Below are positions 8,420 through 17,716 of a stretch of 64,000 nt of DNA, one piece after another. The position numbers were made by a program, and so were the translations under genes. Source of the stretch: WVZH01 sp034430895 (GTDB taxonomy: Bacteria > Chloroflexota > Anaerolineae > Anaerolineales > E44-bin32); NCBI GenBank assembly GCA_034430895.1, contig DAOUDW010000109.1, forward strand, positions 62,001 to 126,000, read 5' to 3'. Position 1 is the stretch's first letter. Each line of letters opens with the position of its first letter. The notes under the pieces are model-generated. The model made no database searches. It had not been told where the DNA came from and worked only from the letters and a program-made list of their open reading frames with translations.

Positions 8420-9196
8420 ATGCCTGGCTCAAAGAAAATCCAAGGAGACTCCGAACTCTCTCCAGATGAAATCCAGCGCTATGCGCGTCACTTGTTACTG
8501 CAGGAAGTGGGGCAATCCGGCCAGCGGAAAATTAAGGCGGCTGCAGTACTCATCGTCGGTACAGGCGGATTGGGATCGCCAGTAACCATGTATCTTGCCG
8601 CCGCCGGCGTAGGCCGTATCGGCTTGATCGATCCCGACGAAGTCGAACTGAGTAACCTGCACCGCCAGATCGTGCATGGAACCTCAAATCTGGGGAACCG
8701 AAAAGTCGAATCTGCACGAAAGCGTTTGCTGGACATCAACCCCGAGGTCCAAGTAGATATCCATAAGCAAGCATTCGGCGAAGATAATGCCGAGAAAATC
8801 GCCCAACCGTATGACGTGATCGTTGATGCCAGTGATAACTTCCCCACCCGATACTTGCTGAACGATGTGTGTGTGCGCAGCGGCAAACCCCACATCTATG
8901 GATCAGTCTTCCGTTTCGAAGGTCAAGCGAGTGTCTTCTGGAGCGAACGTGGCCCCTGCTACCGCTGCATCTTTCCTGCACCGCCGCCTGCGGATTTAAT
9001 ACCGCACGCCGCTGAAAGCGGTATCTTTGGGGTCGTCCCGGGTGTGATCGGGATGATCCAGGCGACCGAGACACTGAAAGTCATCCTTGAGATCGGCGAT
9101 TCGCTCATCGGCCGCTTACTGATTTTCGATAGTCTCGCAATGCGCTTCGAAGACATACGCGTGAAGAAAAACCCGCGCTGCGAGATCTGCGGTTAA
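8420..9196 (+). CDS. moeB: ThiF/MoeB-family adenylyltransferase (E1-like)
   Basis: 258 aa. The nucleotide-binding motif GTGGLGSP is at residues 47-54, DPDEVELSNLHRQ and DASDNFPTRYLLND are the family's conserved segments, and two zinc CxxC pairs are present (C181/C184 and C254/C257). The enzyme adenylates the C-terminal glycine of a small ubiquitin-like sulfur carrier (MoaD or ThiS) for molybdopterin, thiazole or other sulfur transfer. No carrier protein gene is in the window, so MoeB versus ThiF cannot be decided by context. It diverges from the amidase gene. Confidence 0.88.
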   Translation: MPGSKKIQGDSELSPDEIQRYARHLLLQEVGQSGQRKIKAAAVLIVGTGGLGSPVTMYLAAAGVGRIGLIDPDEVELSNLHRQIVHGTSNLGNRKVESARKRLLDINPEVQVDIHKQAFGEDNAEKIAQPYDVIVDASDNFPTRYLLNDVCVRSGKPHIYGSVFRFEGQASVFWSERGPCYRCIFPAPPPADLIPHAAESGIFGVVPGVIGMIQATETLKVILEIGDSLIGRLLIFDSLAMRFEDIRVKKNPRCEICG

Positions 9197-9492
9197 TGCC
9201 CTCAAATTCAGCATTGCATGCGGCGCTGGAACCAGAAGCCTCCCCAGATCGGGAAATTGATCCATCCCAACTAGAATGTTTAAATCTTCACCGAAACCCA
9301 AGACGAACGTCTGACGTGCGAAGTCAAACTGTAAAATATCGGCCGTATTCTATATTGTGGAATCGAAGTCTGGTACAATGCGAAACTATTAAAAGAGAAT
9401 CCACTTCTGTCCTTGAGAATACAAAATTACACGACCTATCCAACGACAGGCACTACAATTTGCCTTGCATGATTAAAAAAAGGAGATCCACG

Positions 9493-11493
9493 ATGAAAAC
9501 CAAACATGCGATCTGGTTTGTCCTGTTCACATTATTGGCGATGCTGCTCACAAGCTGCAAAACCGATCAGAAGACAGCCAAAATCGTCAACGACGAGGGT
9601 GGATCGGTGTACATCACGGGTGAAGTCGCATACACCAACCCGTTCTTCACACTCGGAGTCGCCGAACCGATCGTGATCCTCGAAGACCAGGCCGGTTTCG
9701 TCGAGCGGGAACGGGATTTCATATTCCCCGTCGAATCCCAGGTTTTGGGGCAGATCACTTCAGATTTCTACGAATCCCCCTTCAGCTACAGTCTCACCTT
9801 ACCACTCATACCGCGCGGCACGCAGCGTGATGTGGACAACGATGGCAAAGCAGACGACGGGGTGATGATTTTCGCCGTCGCTTACTGGACCAACACCTGG
9901 GGCGACGCCTATCTCGAACGGCGCGACCAGGCCGGCGGTGGATGGTCTTCCGCATATGCTTCGACGCGCATCAGCGACGATCGTGATCATTACCTCGAGG
10001 TTTATGGGGGTAAATACGTGATTTTCGCCACAGATGGCAACCAGGGATTTCCCTCAGGCTTCGGCGAAGATGACTTGCTCTTCACGGATGACGATCCCAT
10101 CGTACAAATCCCACAAGGCTGGACTGTGGTCGACATGGATCAAGAACCCTTCACCTTTGACCGTTCAAGAGAAGCCGATATCGATCTGCTCGAACCGGAA
10201 TCGATCGCTCTTTCCGACTTTTCATCTCTTCCCTACCCAGAGGCCTTCGATGCGATGCTCGAGAAAATGCGCACCGAATACGCATTCACCGAGTACAAGG
10301 GCATCGATTGGGACGCCTTAAGTTCGGAATTCCGTCCACGCTTTGAAGCGGCCGAAGAAAACGGAGACACGGAAGCATATTCTCTCGCCCTGCGAGATTT
10401 CCTCTGGTCGATCCCGGATGGTCACGTCTCCATGGACATCACTGTACTTGGATCGCTGATTCAACGCGAGATCATTGGTGGACTGGGTATGGCAGCGGAA
10501 GAATTGAGCGACGGACGCGTACTGGTCAACTTCCTGCTCGAAGATGGGCCAGCCGCCATAGCCGGCATTCAAATCGGCGCCGAGATCACCGCCATCGATG
10601 GTGTGCCTATTAACGAAGTGATCTCCGCGAATGTACCCTGGTCGTCGCCCTTCAGTACGGAGCACACGAAAAGATTGGAGCAACTCCTTTTCGCGCTGCG
10701 ATTTCCAGGCAACAAGCAGGTCACGGTTGCGTATACGAACCCGTACGGAACTGCAAAGGTCGCTACACCGACCACCGAGGTAGAATTTGAAAGTCTCTAC
10801 GCCAACTCGCCCTACGCCGACATTACCGGCTTCGAACTGCCGGTAGAATACGAGATTCTCGACAGCGGCTTGGCCTATGTCAAGATCACTGGCTTCCTCG
10901 ACAACGAGCTGCTCACCATTCAGCTCTGGGAACGAATGATGGAGGAGTTGAACGAGTACGATATTCCCGGATTGATCATCGACATGCGGGTCAACGGCGG
11001 TGGCAACGGCTATCTCGCTGATCAGATGGCAGCGTACTTTTTCGAGGAAGAACACGTCATCGGGAACACCAGTTATTACGATGACAGTATCGATGATTTC
11101 TACGCCGACCCCGGCGACGAAGATCAATTCTTCCTGCCGCGCGAGGAGCTGCGTTACGACGGCGACATCGTCGTCATCGTAGGTCCGGGATGCGCAAGCG
11201 CCTGCGAGTTCTTCTCATACGACATGACCATCGAAGACCGAGCGACGATCGTGGGGCATTATCCCACCGCCGGTCTGGGTGGCAGTGTGGAAGATTTCCT
11301 CATGCCGGAAAACCTGAGCATACGTTTCACCATCGGGCGCGCAGTCAACGCCGAAGGCGAGATCCACATCGAAAGCATCGGCGTGGTGCCGGATGTAACC
11401 GTTCCCATCACGCAGGAGACCTTCAATTCCGTTTACCTGGATGGTGAAGATGTCCTCCTCGACACCGCCGTGAAGGTCCTGCTGGGTAACTAA
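9493..11493 (+). CDS. S41-family (tail-specific protease-like) lipoprotein
   Basis: 666 aa from the ATG at 9493, preceded by AGGAGA. The frame is open back to 9196, but the signal peptide and lipobox LLTSC start here. An N-terminal beta-rich domain is followed by a PDZ-like segment (GGLGMAAEEL, GPAAIAGIQIGAEITAIDG) and the S41 core (GLAYVKITGF, IIDMRVNGGGNG). The nucleophile is expected at Ser569 in GCASACEFF. The usual GKG motif that supplies the general-base Lys in CtpA enzymes reads TAGLGGSV here, with no Lys, so activity may follow the tricorn/IRBP branch or be lost. It acts outside the membrane. A strong terminator follows. Confidence 0.82.
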   Translation: MKTKHAIWFVLFTLLAMLLTSCKTDQKTAKIVNDEGGSVYITGEVAYTNPFFTLGVAEPIVILEDQAGFVERERDFIFPVESQVLGQITSDFYESPFSYSLTLPLIPRGTQRDVDNDGKADDGVMIFAVAYWTNTWGDAYLERRDQAGGGWSSAYASTRISDDRDHYLEVYGGKYVIFATDGNQGFPSGFGEDDLLFTDDDPIVQIPQGWTVVDMDQEPFTFDRSREADIDLLEPESIALSDFSSLPYPEAFDAMLEKMRTEYAFTEYKGIDWDALSSEFRPRFEAAEENGDTEAYSLALRDFLWSIPDGHVSMDITVLGSLIQREIIGGLGMAAEELSDGRVLVNFLLEDGPAAIAGIQIGAEITAIDGVPINEVISANVPWSSPFSTEHTKRLEQLLFALRFPGNKQVTVAYTNPYGTAKVATPTTEVEFESLYANSPYADITGFELPVEYEILDSGLAYVKITGFLDNELLTIQLWERMMEELNEYDIPGLIIDMRVNGGGNGYLADQMAAYFFEEEHVIGNTSYYDDSIDDFYADPGDEDQFFLPREELRYDGDIVVIVGPGCASACEFFSYDMTIEDRATIVGHYPTAGLGGSVEDFLMPENLSIRFTIGRAVNAEGEIHIESIGVVPDVTVPITQETFNSVYLDGEDVLLDTAVKVLLGN

Positions 11494-11518
11494 AAAGCCA
11501 CATTTTTTATCGTCATGA

Positions 11519-11560
11519 AAACATTGGGATGCGTTGAACAGCATCCCAATGTTTCTTTTT
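11519..11560 (+). terminator. Rho-independent terminator after the S41 lipoprotein gene
   Basis: Perfect inverted repeat ACATTGGGATGC (11521-11532) and GCATCCCAATGT (11541-11552) with an 8-base loop, then TTCTTTTT. Confidence 0.93.
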
Positions 11561-11575
11561 CCACAAGAATCCGCC

Positions 11576-11605
11576 TTGACAACACATCGCCCACCAACGT
11601 AAAGT
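11576..11605 (+). promoter_or_regulatory. Possible promoter for the beta-helix lipoprotein gene
   Basis: TTGACA (11576-11581) and TAAAGT (11600-11605) with an 18-base spacer, directly after the previous gene's terminator. The start codon is 170 bases downstream, leaving a long 5' untranslated region in which I see no known motif. Confidence 0.4.
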
Positions 11606-11774
11606 CAACATGGGATCGTTGCAGATCGAAAGGGAAGGAACTTCCCATACTCCCACACGCTGAAAGGAACTGTCACAAATCAAACACTTCAAGCGTTCAA
11701 GAGTATGAGGTGAGAAGACCACACCGATGTCGAGCGTCGTTTCGACGCAGCCAGTCATGTATAGGAGAGATACG

Positions 11775-13970
11775 ATGAAGACCCGAAACGCACTGACATT
11801 TTACTTCACCGCACTCGTCTTGATGTTACTTGCCGCCTGTATTCCGAGCCCCGATCCGCACATCTGGTACGTCGCCACCACCGGGAATGACAGCAACGAT
11901 TGCCATACGCCCGCAACCGCCTGCCTCACCCTGGAAGCTGCCAGCGACAAAGCCGTGGATGGGGATACGATCTTCATCATGGCGGGAGATTACATCGAAA
12001 CCGACGCCTTGAACCCATCTGTGGCAACTGTCGTCGATAAAGATCTCACCATCGAAGGCGTTGGAGCCGTGAAATTGGACGGCGATGGGACACGCACCGT
12101 GATGTACGTTGATCCGGGAATCACCCTCACCATTCACAACCTGCATCTTTTTAACGGCAGCGGCAAGACAACAGGCGGGATCCTGGTGAACGATGGCGCC
12201 GTAGTGTCCATCTTCGACAGTGAGGTGACACATAACACCGCCATCGGCACCGTGCCCGGGCCAGGGCTTTTCAACTCTGGTGGGATACACAACTGCGGCA
12301 CGCTTACGCTCGAAAATGTCGAGGTCAACTTCAATGCCGCCGAACTGCCTGTCGGGAACCACGCCTATGGCGGCGGGATTTACAACATGCACACCCTGAC
12401 AATGTCGAACAGCGAAGTCGCCATGAACACCTCCGAAGAACTTGGCGCCGGTATATACAACGACACGGGCGCTACTGCCACAATCAATGACAGCCTCTTC
12501 CAGGATAACTTCAACGCGGGCGGGATCTACAATCTGGGCCAGATGACACTGACCGATACGGACGTCTACCGCAACAACACCAATGCTTATGATTATTGTG
12601 GCGGTATCTCCAATTTCGATGTCCTCGTAATAACTGGGGGTGTCGTGTCGGATAACGCCGCTCCGGATTATTACGCCGGGATCTGCAACCTGGATACCAC
12701 ATCCAGCGCCGACATATCCGGAACCCTAATCCTGCAGAATCAAGGTTCTGGTGTGATTAACTACGGAAGCATGACGTTAACGGACGTGGAAGTCAGCGAA
12801 CATATCTCTACCGGCATCTTCAACTACGGCTCGATGGATTTGCGCCAAAGCAGGGTAACACTCAATCTCTCTCCCAAGGGAGCCGGGATTTGGAACGTGC
12901 GCGGGAATATGCAGATCAACGACACCACGATCGCCGAGAACGAAGCCAGCATGTGGGGCGGCGGTTTGGAGAACAACGCCGTCGCCACCATGGTCATCGA
13001 GGGTTCCACCATCTCCGGAAACACTGCTGTTGAAAAGGGAGGCGGCATATTCGTCGCTGGCGCCAACGGCGGAAGCCTGACGATTATCAACAGCACGATC
13101 AGCGGGAATACCGCCCCGAAGGGAGCCGGAATCGCCAATAACGGCGAGACAACACTCAAGTTCGTAACCGTCTCCAATAACACATCCCACGGCATTTCCA
13201 GCGTCAACATCGGTGTGACGCGAATGTTGAGCAGCATCATCGCCGATAATGCGGATGCAGATTGCTTCGGCACCGACTTCATCACGCTGGGCCACAACCT
13301 GGACGGTGACAACACCTGCAGTCTCGATCCTGCCATGAACGACATCCCGGGCACGGCGCCGTTGCTCGACCCATTGGCCAACAATGGCGGGCCGACCTGG
13401 ACTCACGCTCTGATGCCCGTCAGCCCGGCGGTAGACGCCGGTGCCGGAGGCGGGGATTGTCCCGCCGCAGATCAACGCGGTGTGAGCCGGCCGCAGGGGA
13501 CTCATTGTGATATCGGCGCCTTCGAACTCGAAGAGGAGTTGATGGGAGAAGAACCACAGGAACCCACAGAAGCTACACCCACCCCGACGCCCAAACCTGA
13601 GGGAGATGACGGCTCGACGACCGCCAGAGCGATCATGAACGCCAATTGTCGGGAAGGGTCACATACAGACTTTAAAGTCACTGGTTCACTGTTGGAAGGT
13701 GAAACCGCCCAGGTTGACGGGCGCAACGAGGACAGCACCTGGCTTTGGATCGTTAACCCCAGCGCTTATGGCCATTGTTGGGTAGCGCTCAACACGGTGG
13801 AGGTGACGGGAGATGTATCCACGCAACCTGTGATCGTCTCACCCGAATTACCGGAACCCGAGCCGCAAGGCTGCTTGGTGAAGCAATATGGAAGCCGATC
13901 CCTGGTCTGTGTAGTTCCATGCCCAGAAGATGCCGATCCTGGAGATCCCTGCACACCGGAGGAAGAGTAG
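11775..13970 (+). CDS. Lipoprotein with right-handed beta-helix and SH3-like C-terminal domain
   Basis: 731 aa from the ATG at 11775 (AGGAGA six bases upstream). Signal peptide with lipobox LLAAC. Residues about 30-590 are short repeats such as GGIYNMHTLTMSNSEVAMNT and GGGLENNA, typical of polymorphic right-handed parallel beta-helices starting with YVATTGNDSNDC. A Thr/Pro linker (about 605-625) leads to a bacterial SH3-like domain (NANCREGSHTDFKVTGSLLEG, cut short here), then a Cys-rich tail. Such proteins are surface-displayed and may bind or process polysaccharide or act as adhesins; no catalytic residues are evident. Confidence 0.78.
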   Translation: MKTRNALTFYFTALVLMLLAACIPSPDPHIWYVATTGNDSNDCHTPATACLTLEAASDKAVDGDTIFIMAGDYIETDALNPSVATVVDKDLTIEGVGAVKLDGDGTRTVMYVDPGITLTIHNLHLFNGSGKTTGGILVNDGAVVSIFDSEVTHNTAIGTVPGPGLFNSGGIHNCGTLTLENVEVNFNAAELPVGNHAYGGGIYNMHTLTMSNSEVAMNTSEELGAGIYNDTGATATINDSLFQDNFNAGGIYNLGQMTLTDTDVYRNNTNAYDYCGGISNFDVLVITGGVVSDNAAPDYYAGICNLDTTSSADISGTLILQNQGSGVINYGSMTLTDVEVSEHISTGIFNYGSMDLRQSRVTLNLSPKGAGIWNVRGNMQINDTTIAENEASMWGGGLENNAVATMVIEGSTISGNTAVEKGGGIFVAGANGGSLTIINSTISGNTAPKGAGIANNGETTLKFVTVSNNTSHGISSVNIGVTRMLSSIIADNADADCFGTDFITLGHNLDGDNTCSLDPAMNDIPGTAPLLDPLANNGGPTWTHALMPVSPAVDAGAGGGDCPAADQRGVSRPQGTHCDIGAFELEEELMGEEPQEPTEATPTPTPKPEGDDGSTTARAIMNANCREGSHTDFKVTGSLLEGETAQVDGRNEDSTWLWIVNPSAYGHCWVALNTVEVTGDVSTQPVIVSPELPEPEPQGCLVKQYGSRSLVCVVPCPEDADPGDPCTPEEE

Positions 13971-14007
13971 CCTGCAAGATTGTATTTTCTTGATCAGGAA
14001 AGCAATG

Positions 14008-14045
14008 GCGCGGTGCGGACGAAAACCTATTCGCACTGCGCTTTT
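14008..14045 (+). terminator. Terminator hairpin, copy 1 of a repeated stem-loop
   Basis: GCGCGGTGCG (14008-14017) pairs with CGCACTGCGC (14032-14041) over 10 bp around a loop that begins GACGAAA, followed by TTTT. A very similar stem-loop occurs at 18416-18450. Confidence 0.8.
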
Positions 14046-14089
14046 AGCTGGTGTTTCTATTCAGTAAATGTTACGGGGAGCAACAGATT

Positions 14090-15214
14090 TTAAGGCTGCC
14101 ATGCACCTTGATAATCATCCGCCGGATGGGTGGTTATCTGGCGGATATCCGAGCCATCATCATGCATGACGTACAGGTCAAAATTACCCATTCGATAGCC
14201 GCTAAATAGAATCAAGCTGCCATCCGGCGACCAGGCAGGAGAGTTGACCTTTTCAAAATCGTAGGTCATTCTACGCTGATCGGTTCCATCGGAATTCATA
14301 ATATAGATTTGAAAACTGCCGTCCCGAAAAGAGGCAAAGATGATCCGATCTCCATCCGGTGACCAAGCGGGTCTTACATTGGGTGCGTCAGTATGTGTGA
14401 GACGAGTCAAATCGTCCCCATCAACTTCAATGGTGTAAATCTGATAGGCATCGCTCTCACGTCGAGATTCGAAGAGGATCGTGCCGCCATCAGGAGATAG
14501 GCAGGCGATGGCATCGTCCGTCGAGCCCATAACCCAACGCTGCATACCGGAACCATCGCTGCGCATGCGAAAGATCTGGAAGTAACCCCTGCGTTTCGAA
14601 TCAAATAGTATCCAGGCTCCATCCGGTGACCAGCTTGGAAATTCATCGTAGCCGGGATCGGAGGTCAGTTGACGACGGCCAGACCCGTCCTCATCCATGA
14701 GATGAATATCTCCATCCCCATCTCGCCATGAGGTGAAGGCAATATTGCGCCCATTGGGTGACCAGCTCGGTTGTCCATCAAACGCCTCGCCGTATGTCAA
14801 GCGGGAGATGTCTGTCCCATCGATGTTCATGGTATAGATCTCCGGGTTGCCATCGCGCTCCGACACAAACGCAATCACCCCTGTGCCGGCACCCACAGGC
14901 GTTGAATCAGGCTGTCTTGGATCGAGCGGCGGCAGAAAAGTGGGAGGAAGGGTGACCTTCGTCTCGGACGTCTCAGAAATAGGCTGGCTTGTGATTTCTT
15001 CCGTTTGCGTGGAAGAAATTGTAGGAGTAACTGTCGGCTCGACGAGTACCGTTTTCGTGTGTGTTGCTGGGAGATCACCTGCCAGAGGAGTCGCTGTAGT
15101 CAAAGTTACTGCAAGCCCAACGCTACCCCGGGCAATCATGGCTACGACGCCCCAAAAAAGGATCGCCGGCAGGACGATGAAAATGAAATGTCGCAGAAAC
15201 TTACGATTGCTCAT
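14090..15214 (-). CDS. TolB/PD40 beta-propeller protein, membrane-anchored
   Basis: 374 aa from the ATG at 15212-15214; this start overlaps the end of the kinase gene by 14 bases, indicating translational coupling. One N-terminal membrane helix (about residues 10-30), a Thr/Pro/Ser-rich linker (about 40-100), then six PD40/WD40-like repeats with the recurrent pattern PAWSPDG...I.F.S..DG..QIY. TolB-like propellers outside Proteobacteria are generally exported binding domains, not Tol-Pal components. Being third in an operon with a response regulator and kinase, it may sense an extracytoplasmic signal for them. Confidence 0.88.
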   Translation of the reverse strand: MSNRKFLRHFIFIVLPAILFWGVVAMIARGSVGLAVTLTTATPLAGDLPATHTKTVLVEPTVTPTISSTQTEEITSQPISETSETKVTLPPTFLPPLDPRQPDSTPVGAGTGVIAFVSERDGNPEIYTMNIDGTDISRLTYGEAFDGQPSWSPNGRNIAFTSWRDGDGDIHLMDEDGSGRRQLTSDPGYDEFPSWSPDGAWILFDSKRRGYFQIFRMRSDGSGMQRWVMGSTDDAIACLSPDGGTILFESRRESDAYQIYTIEVDGDDLTRLTHTDAPNVRPAWSPDGDRIIFASFRDGSFQIYIMNSDGTDQRRMTYDFEKVNSPAWSPDGSLILFSGYRMGNFDLYVMHDDGSDIRQITTHPADDYQGAWQP

Positions 15215-16097
15215 ACGCGATTTGTACGGTGGCGATGGTTCCCTTTTCCGGGCGGCTTCGAATTTCAAGCTGCCCTCCATGACGCTCGACGATAATTTTT
15301 ACCAAGGAAAGGCCCAGACCACTCCCTGGCATATCGTGAACGTTCGACCCACGGTACAACTCCTCCGTTACCAGATGTAACTCTTCAGCCGGAATACCAC
15401 GGCCGGTATCGATAATCTCCACGACGAGATGACCTGCAGTATGCCGGGCACGCACCTGAATCACATCACCTGAGTAACGCAATCCATTTTGCACCAGGTT
15501 ACGGAAGGCAACCAACAAAAGCTCCCGATCGCCGTAAATCGGTGGAATCGACCAGGGTATATGCTGCACGTCAAGCTGGATACGCTCCGGAGCTTGCAGC
15601 AATTCGACCACCTCGTTGAGTAGTTCTTCGACGTCGATTTTTTCAATCTCAAGCACTCGCGTTTCCAGATCTACCAAACGACGCAGCCCGCGCAGGAGTG
15701 AGGTCAAGCGACCGACTTGCTTGCGCACATCTTCAACGACCGGGAGATCCCGCCCTTCCCCACTTTGTAGATTGTCCAGCTGGACCTGGATGGCAGTCAG
15801 CGGGTTCTTCATTTCATGATCAAGACGCTGGATAAACCGACGGCGCTCACTTTCCAGCGAATCGTGAAGCTCGCCAAGTGCATTCTGGATTCGCGCCTGT
15901 TGTCGTCGTGAAATCAGATGTATTCCAAGGATAAGCGCAGAAAGGGACAATGCCAGCAGCAAAACGATGACGGCCGGAGCGATGGCAATTTGGAAAACGA
16001 TTAGTGAAGATGGAGTAAATGATCTTAAGATCAAGGCAAGTGCTACACCACCAAGCGCGATCAATATACCAAGCCAGGTGATCCTGCGGGTGGTCAT
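15201..16097 (-). CDS. Sensor histidine kinase (HisKA/HATPase_c)
   Basis: 298 aa. Two membrane helices at about residues 7-26 and 34-60 with almost no external loop between them, so it lacks a sensory ectodomain. The dimerisation helix has HEMKNPLTAI with the phospho-acceptor His94. The ATPase domain contains NLVQNGLRYS (N box), DTGRGIP (G1) and GSGLGLSLVK (G2). Start overlaps the response regulator stop (ATGA-type), and its 3' end overlaps the TolB-like gene. Without an ectodomain, sensing probably involves the membrane or the neighbouring propeller protein. Confidence 0.93.
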   Translation of the reverse strand: MTTRRITWLGILIALGGVALALILRSFTPSSLIVFQIAIAPAVIVLLLALSLSALILGIHLISRRQQARIQNALGELHDSLESERRRFIQRLDHEMKNPLTAIQVQLDNLQSGEGRDLPVVEDVRKQVGRLTSLLRGLRRLVDLETRVLEIEKIDVEELLNEVVELLQAPERIQLDVQHIPWSIPPIYGDRELLLVAFRNLVQNGLRYSGDVIQVRARHTAGHLVVEIIDTGRGIPAEELHLVTEELYRGSNVHDMPGSGLGLSLVKIIVERHGGQLEIRSRPEKGTIATVQIAYEQS

Positions 16098-16813
16098 TCT
16101 GATGCTACCTCAGCGATAAAACGGTATCCCACGCCGGCAACGGTTTCGATAAACTCGGGATCCGTTGCAGCATCTCCCAATTTCCGTCGGATTTCAGCGA
16201 CGCGCACATCGACCGTTCGCATGCCGGTCGGATCATCCCAACCCCAGACATGATCCAAGAGCTGCTCCCGACTAACGATGACCATCGGCCTGCTCATCAG
16301 ATGTGCCAGCACGCCAAAGGCTTTGTTCGAAAGCGCGATCTCCCCGTCTTCCAACCAGGTACGCTGCGTTTCGCGTTCCAAGCGCAGCCTCCCACTGACC
16401 AACACATGCGCCATTTGCACGGAACGTCCGGCGACTTCTTGTCTGCGCAGTAAAGCTTTAATCCGGGCGATAAGTTCATACGAATCGAAAGGTTTGTTGA
16501 GATAATCGTCTGCCCCCTCCTCCAGACTGGAGATTTTCTCGCCGGTCGCTTCGATTTGTGTGAGCATGAGCACCGGAGTCCAATTCTCCGCCTGACGTAA
16601 TTTTCGGCACACCTGGCGCCCATCGAGAACAGGCATAAGAATATCCAGCACTATCAAATCCAGCTTTTGTGCTTCGATCACATCGAGGGCTTGCTGCCCA
16701 TCACTCGCCTCCAGAACGTGAAACCCCGCTCGTTCCAGGGCGGATACCAAACCTGAACGGATGGCATCTTCATCATCCACGATCAATATGGTTGTGTCGA
16801 CATTCTCTGGCAT
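16094..16813 (-). CDS. OmpR/PhoB-family response regulator
   Basis: 239 aa. Receiver domain about residues 8-122 with acidic pocket DDED and phospho-acceptor Asp57 in LDILMP, Lys in NKPF; winged-helix DNA-binding domain about 140-235 with WGWDDPTGMRTVDVRVAEIRRK split around the recognition region. It is the first gene of the response regulator-kinase-propeller operon and has its own promoter (16835-16864). Target genes are unknown. Confidence 0.94.
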   Translation of the reverse strand: MPENVDTTILIVDDEDAIRSGLVSALERAGFHVLEASDGQQALDVIEAQKLDLIVLDILMPVLDGRQVCRKLRQAENWTPVLMLTQIEATGEKISSLEEGADDYLNKPFDSYELIARIKALLRRQEVAGRSVQMAHVLVSGRLRLERETQRTWLEDGEIALSNKAFGVLAHLMSRPMVIVSREQLLDHVWGWDDPTGMRTVDVRVAEIRRKLGDAATDPEFIETVAGVGYRFIAEVASE

Positions 16814-16834
16814 ACGGTCACCTTTCTGCTAGCC

Positions 16835-16864
16835 AGTATAGGTGTACAGACTTCCTGCTGTCAA
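16835..16864 (-). promoter_or_regulatory. Promoter of the response regulator operon
   Basis: Reading on the minus strand: TTGACA (16859-16864), 18-base spacer, TATACT (16835-16840), about 22 bases before the start codon. Confidence 0.65.
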
Positions 16865-16996
16865 TCGAAGGCAACCAAGTCGTAATCATCCATTACCAAA
16901 CCGTAATCTACTGTCCGAACGGCGGTAACACGCTTGTCGTACCCTTCGGACAATAAAATTTTTCACGAATGCCACACTACTCACCGGAGGATAACC

Positions 16997-17278
16997 ATGC
17001 GAAGAACGATATCGATCTTGGGCTTATTGATCGGGATTGCCATTTTTGTTGCAGCCTGTGCCGAAAGTATTACGGAAACACCACCACCTACCGCCACCAG
17101 GATAAAAAGAGAGTCACAACGCAGACGCCGGTACAAATAGAAAGCCCCAAACCCACTCTGGAAGGCTAGGTCGTAGAGGCGGGAACGTTTAACACCGTTA
17201 ATGGATATGTGCCGCCGACCGGTCCACTTGTGCTTCTATTGGTGGGCTGCGTAAGTTCGCAGAGAAAAACCGATAGAT
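16997..17278 (+). pseudogene. Decayed small lipoprotein gene
   Basis: The ATG at 16997, with GGAGG seven bases upstream, opens a 47-codon frame. It begins with a clear lipoprotein signal (ISILGLLIGIAIFVAAC) followed by ETPPPTAT, the usual start of a Thr/Pro linker. It then turns into an Arg/Lys-rich end, while another frame takes over with TTQTPVQIESPKPTLEG, a stop, and VVEAGTFNTVNGYVPPTG up to 17278. This pattern is what a frameshift near 17095-17110 plus a nonsense change would give. Alternatively it is a genuine 47-residue lipoprotein. Confidence 0.5.
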
Positions 17279-17716
17279 GAATTCTTATTATCAATGGGAG
17301 TCTTATTCGGCTTCTCTGGAGAAAGGCGAATTTAGCGCTTGAGTCTCATAAGCTGGTTTTTCAAAATGACAATAGTCTGCACGAGAACGACTGCTCCAAG
17401 CTTCGAGCAGAGTCAGGATATGTAGCAACGGTCGGTAACCCCGACCACTCAAAAACAATGCTCATGAGGGGAAGTGATGCCTATAGAAAGAACCTGTCGG
17501 AATCCGTTGCAAGAACTAGTCAGGGAGTTTGACGACTCTCTACCATCCAATGCAACTGGCGAGTCTGTGTTTGTTACAACGGACTAATCGACAAAGGCTT
17601 GTCCATCGTCTGACAGCCTTACTAGCGAGGGGAGGAGGGAAAAGGAACCTCCTTACAAAGAGGAAGCCTCCCCATAGTAAACCCTCTTGCCCTCACCTAC
17701 TGGAGAGTATAGCAAA
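17279..17716 (+). other. 438-base stretch without a recognisable gene, several hairpins
   Basis: One frame stays open from 17281 to 17530 but lacks a start codon or ribosome-binding site, and its translation matches nothing I know. Hairpins: CTGCTC/GAGCAG around 17390-17409, GGTCGG/CCGACC around 17429-17447, and GGGGAGG (17629-17635) with CCTCCCC (17667-17673) just before the next gene. It could be a decayed gene, a long leader for the 17717 gene or a structured RNA; I cannot assign it. Confidence 0.4.

Noticed and set aside
9196..9492. 99-codon N-terminal extension of the S41 lipoprotein
   Set aside because: The signal peptide and Shine-Dalgarno place the start at 9493; the extension has no coding character.
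17281..17530. Open frame of about 80 codons in the gene-poor segment
   Set aside because: No start codon with a ribosome-binding site, no similarity recognised, and hairpins interrupt it. Reported only as part of the unassigned region.
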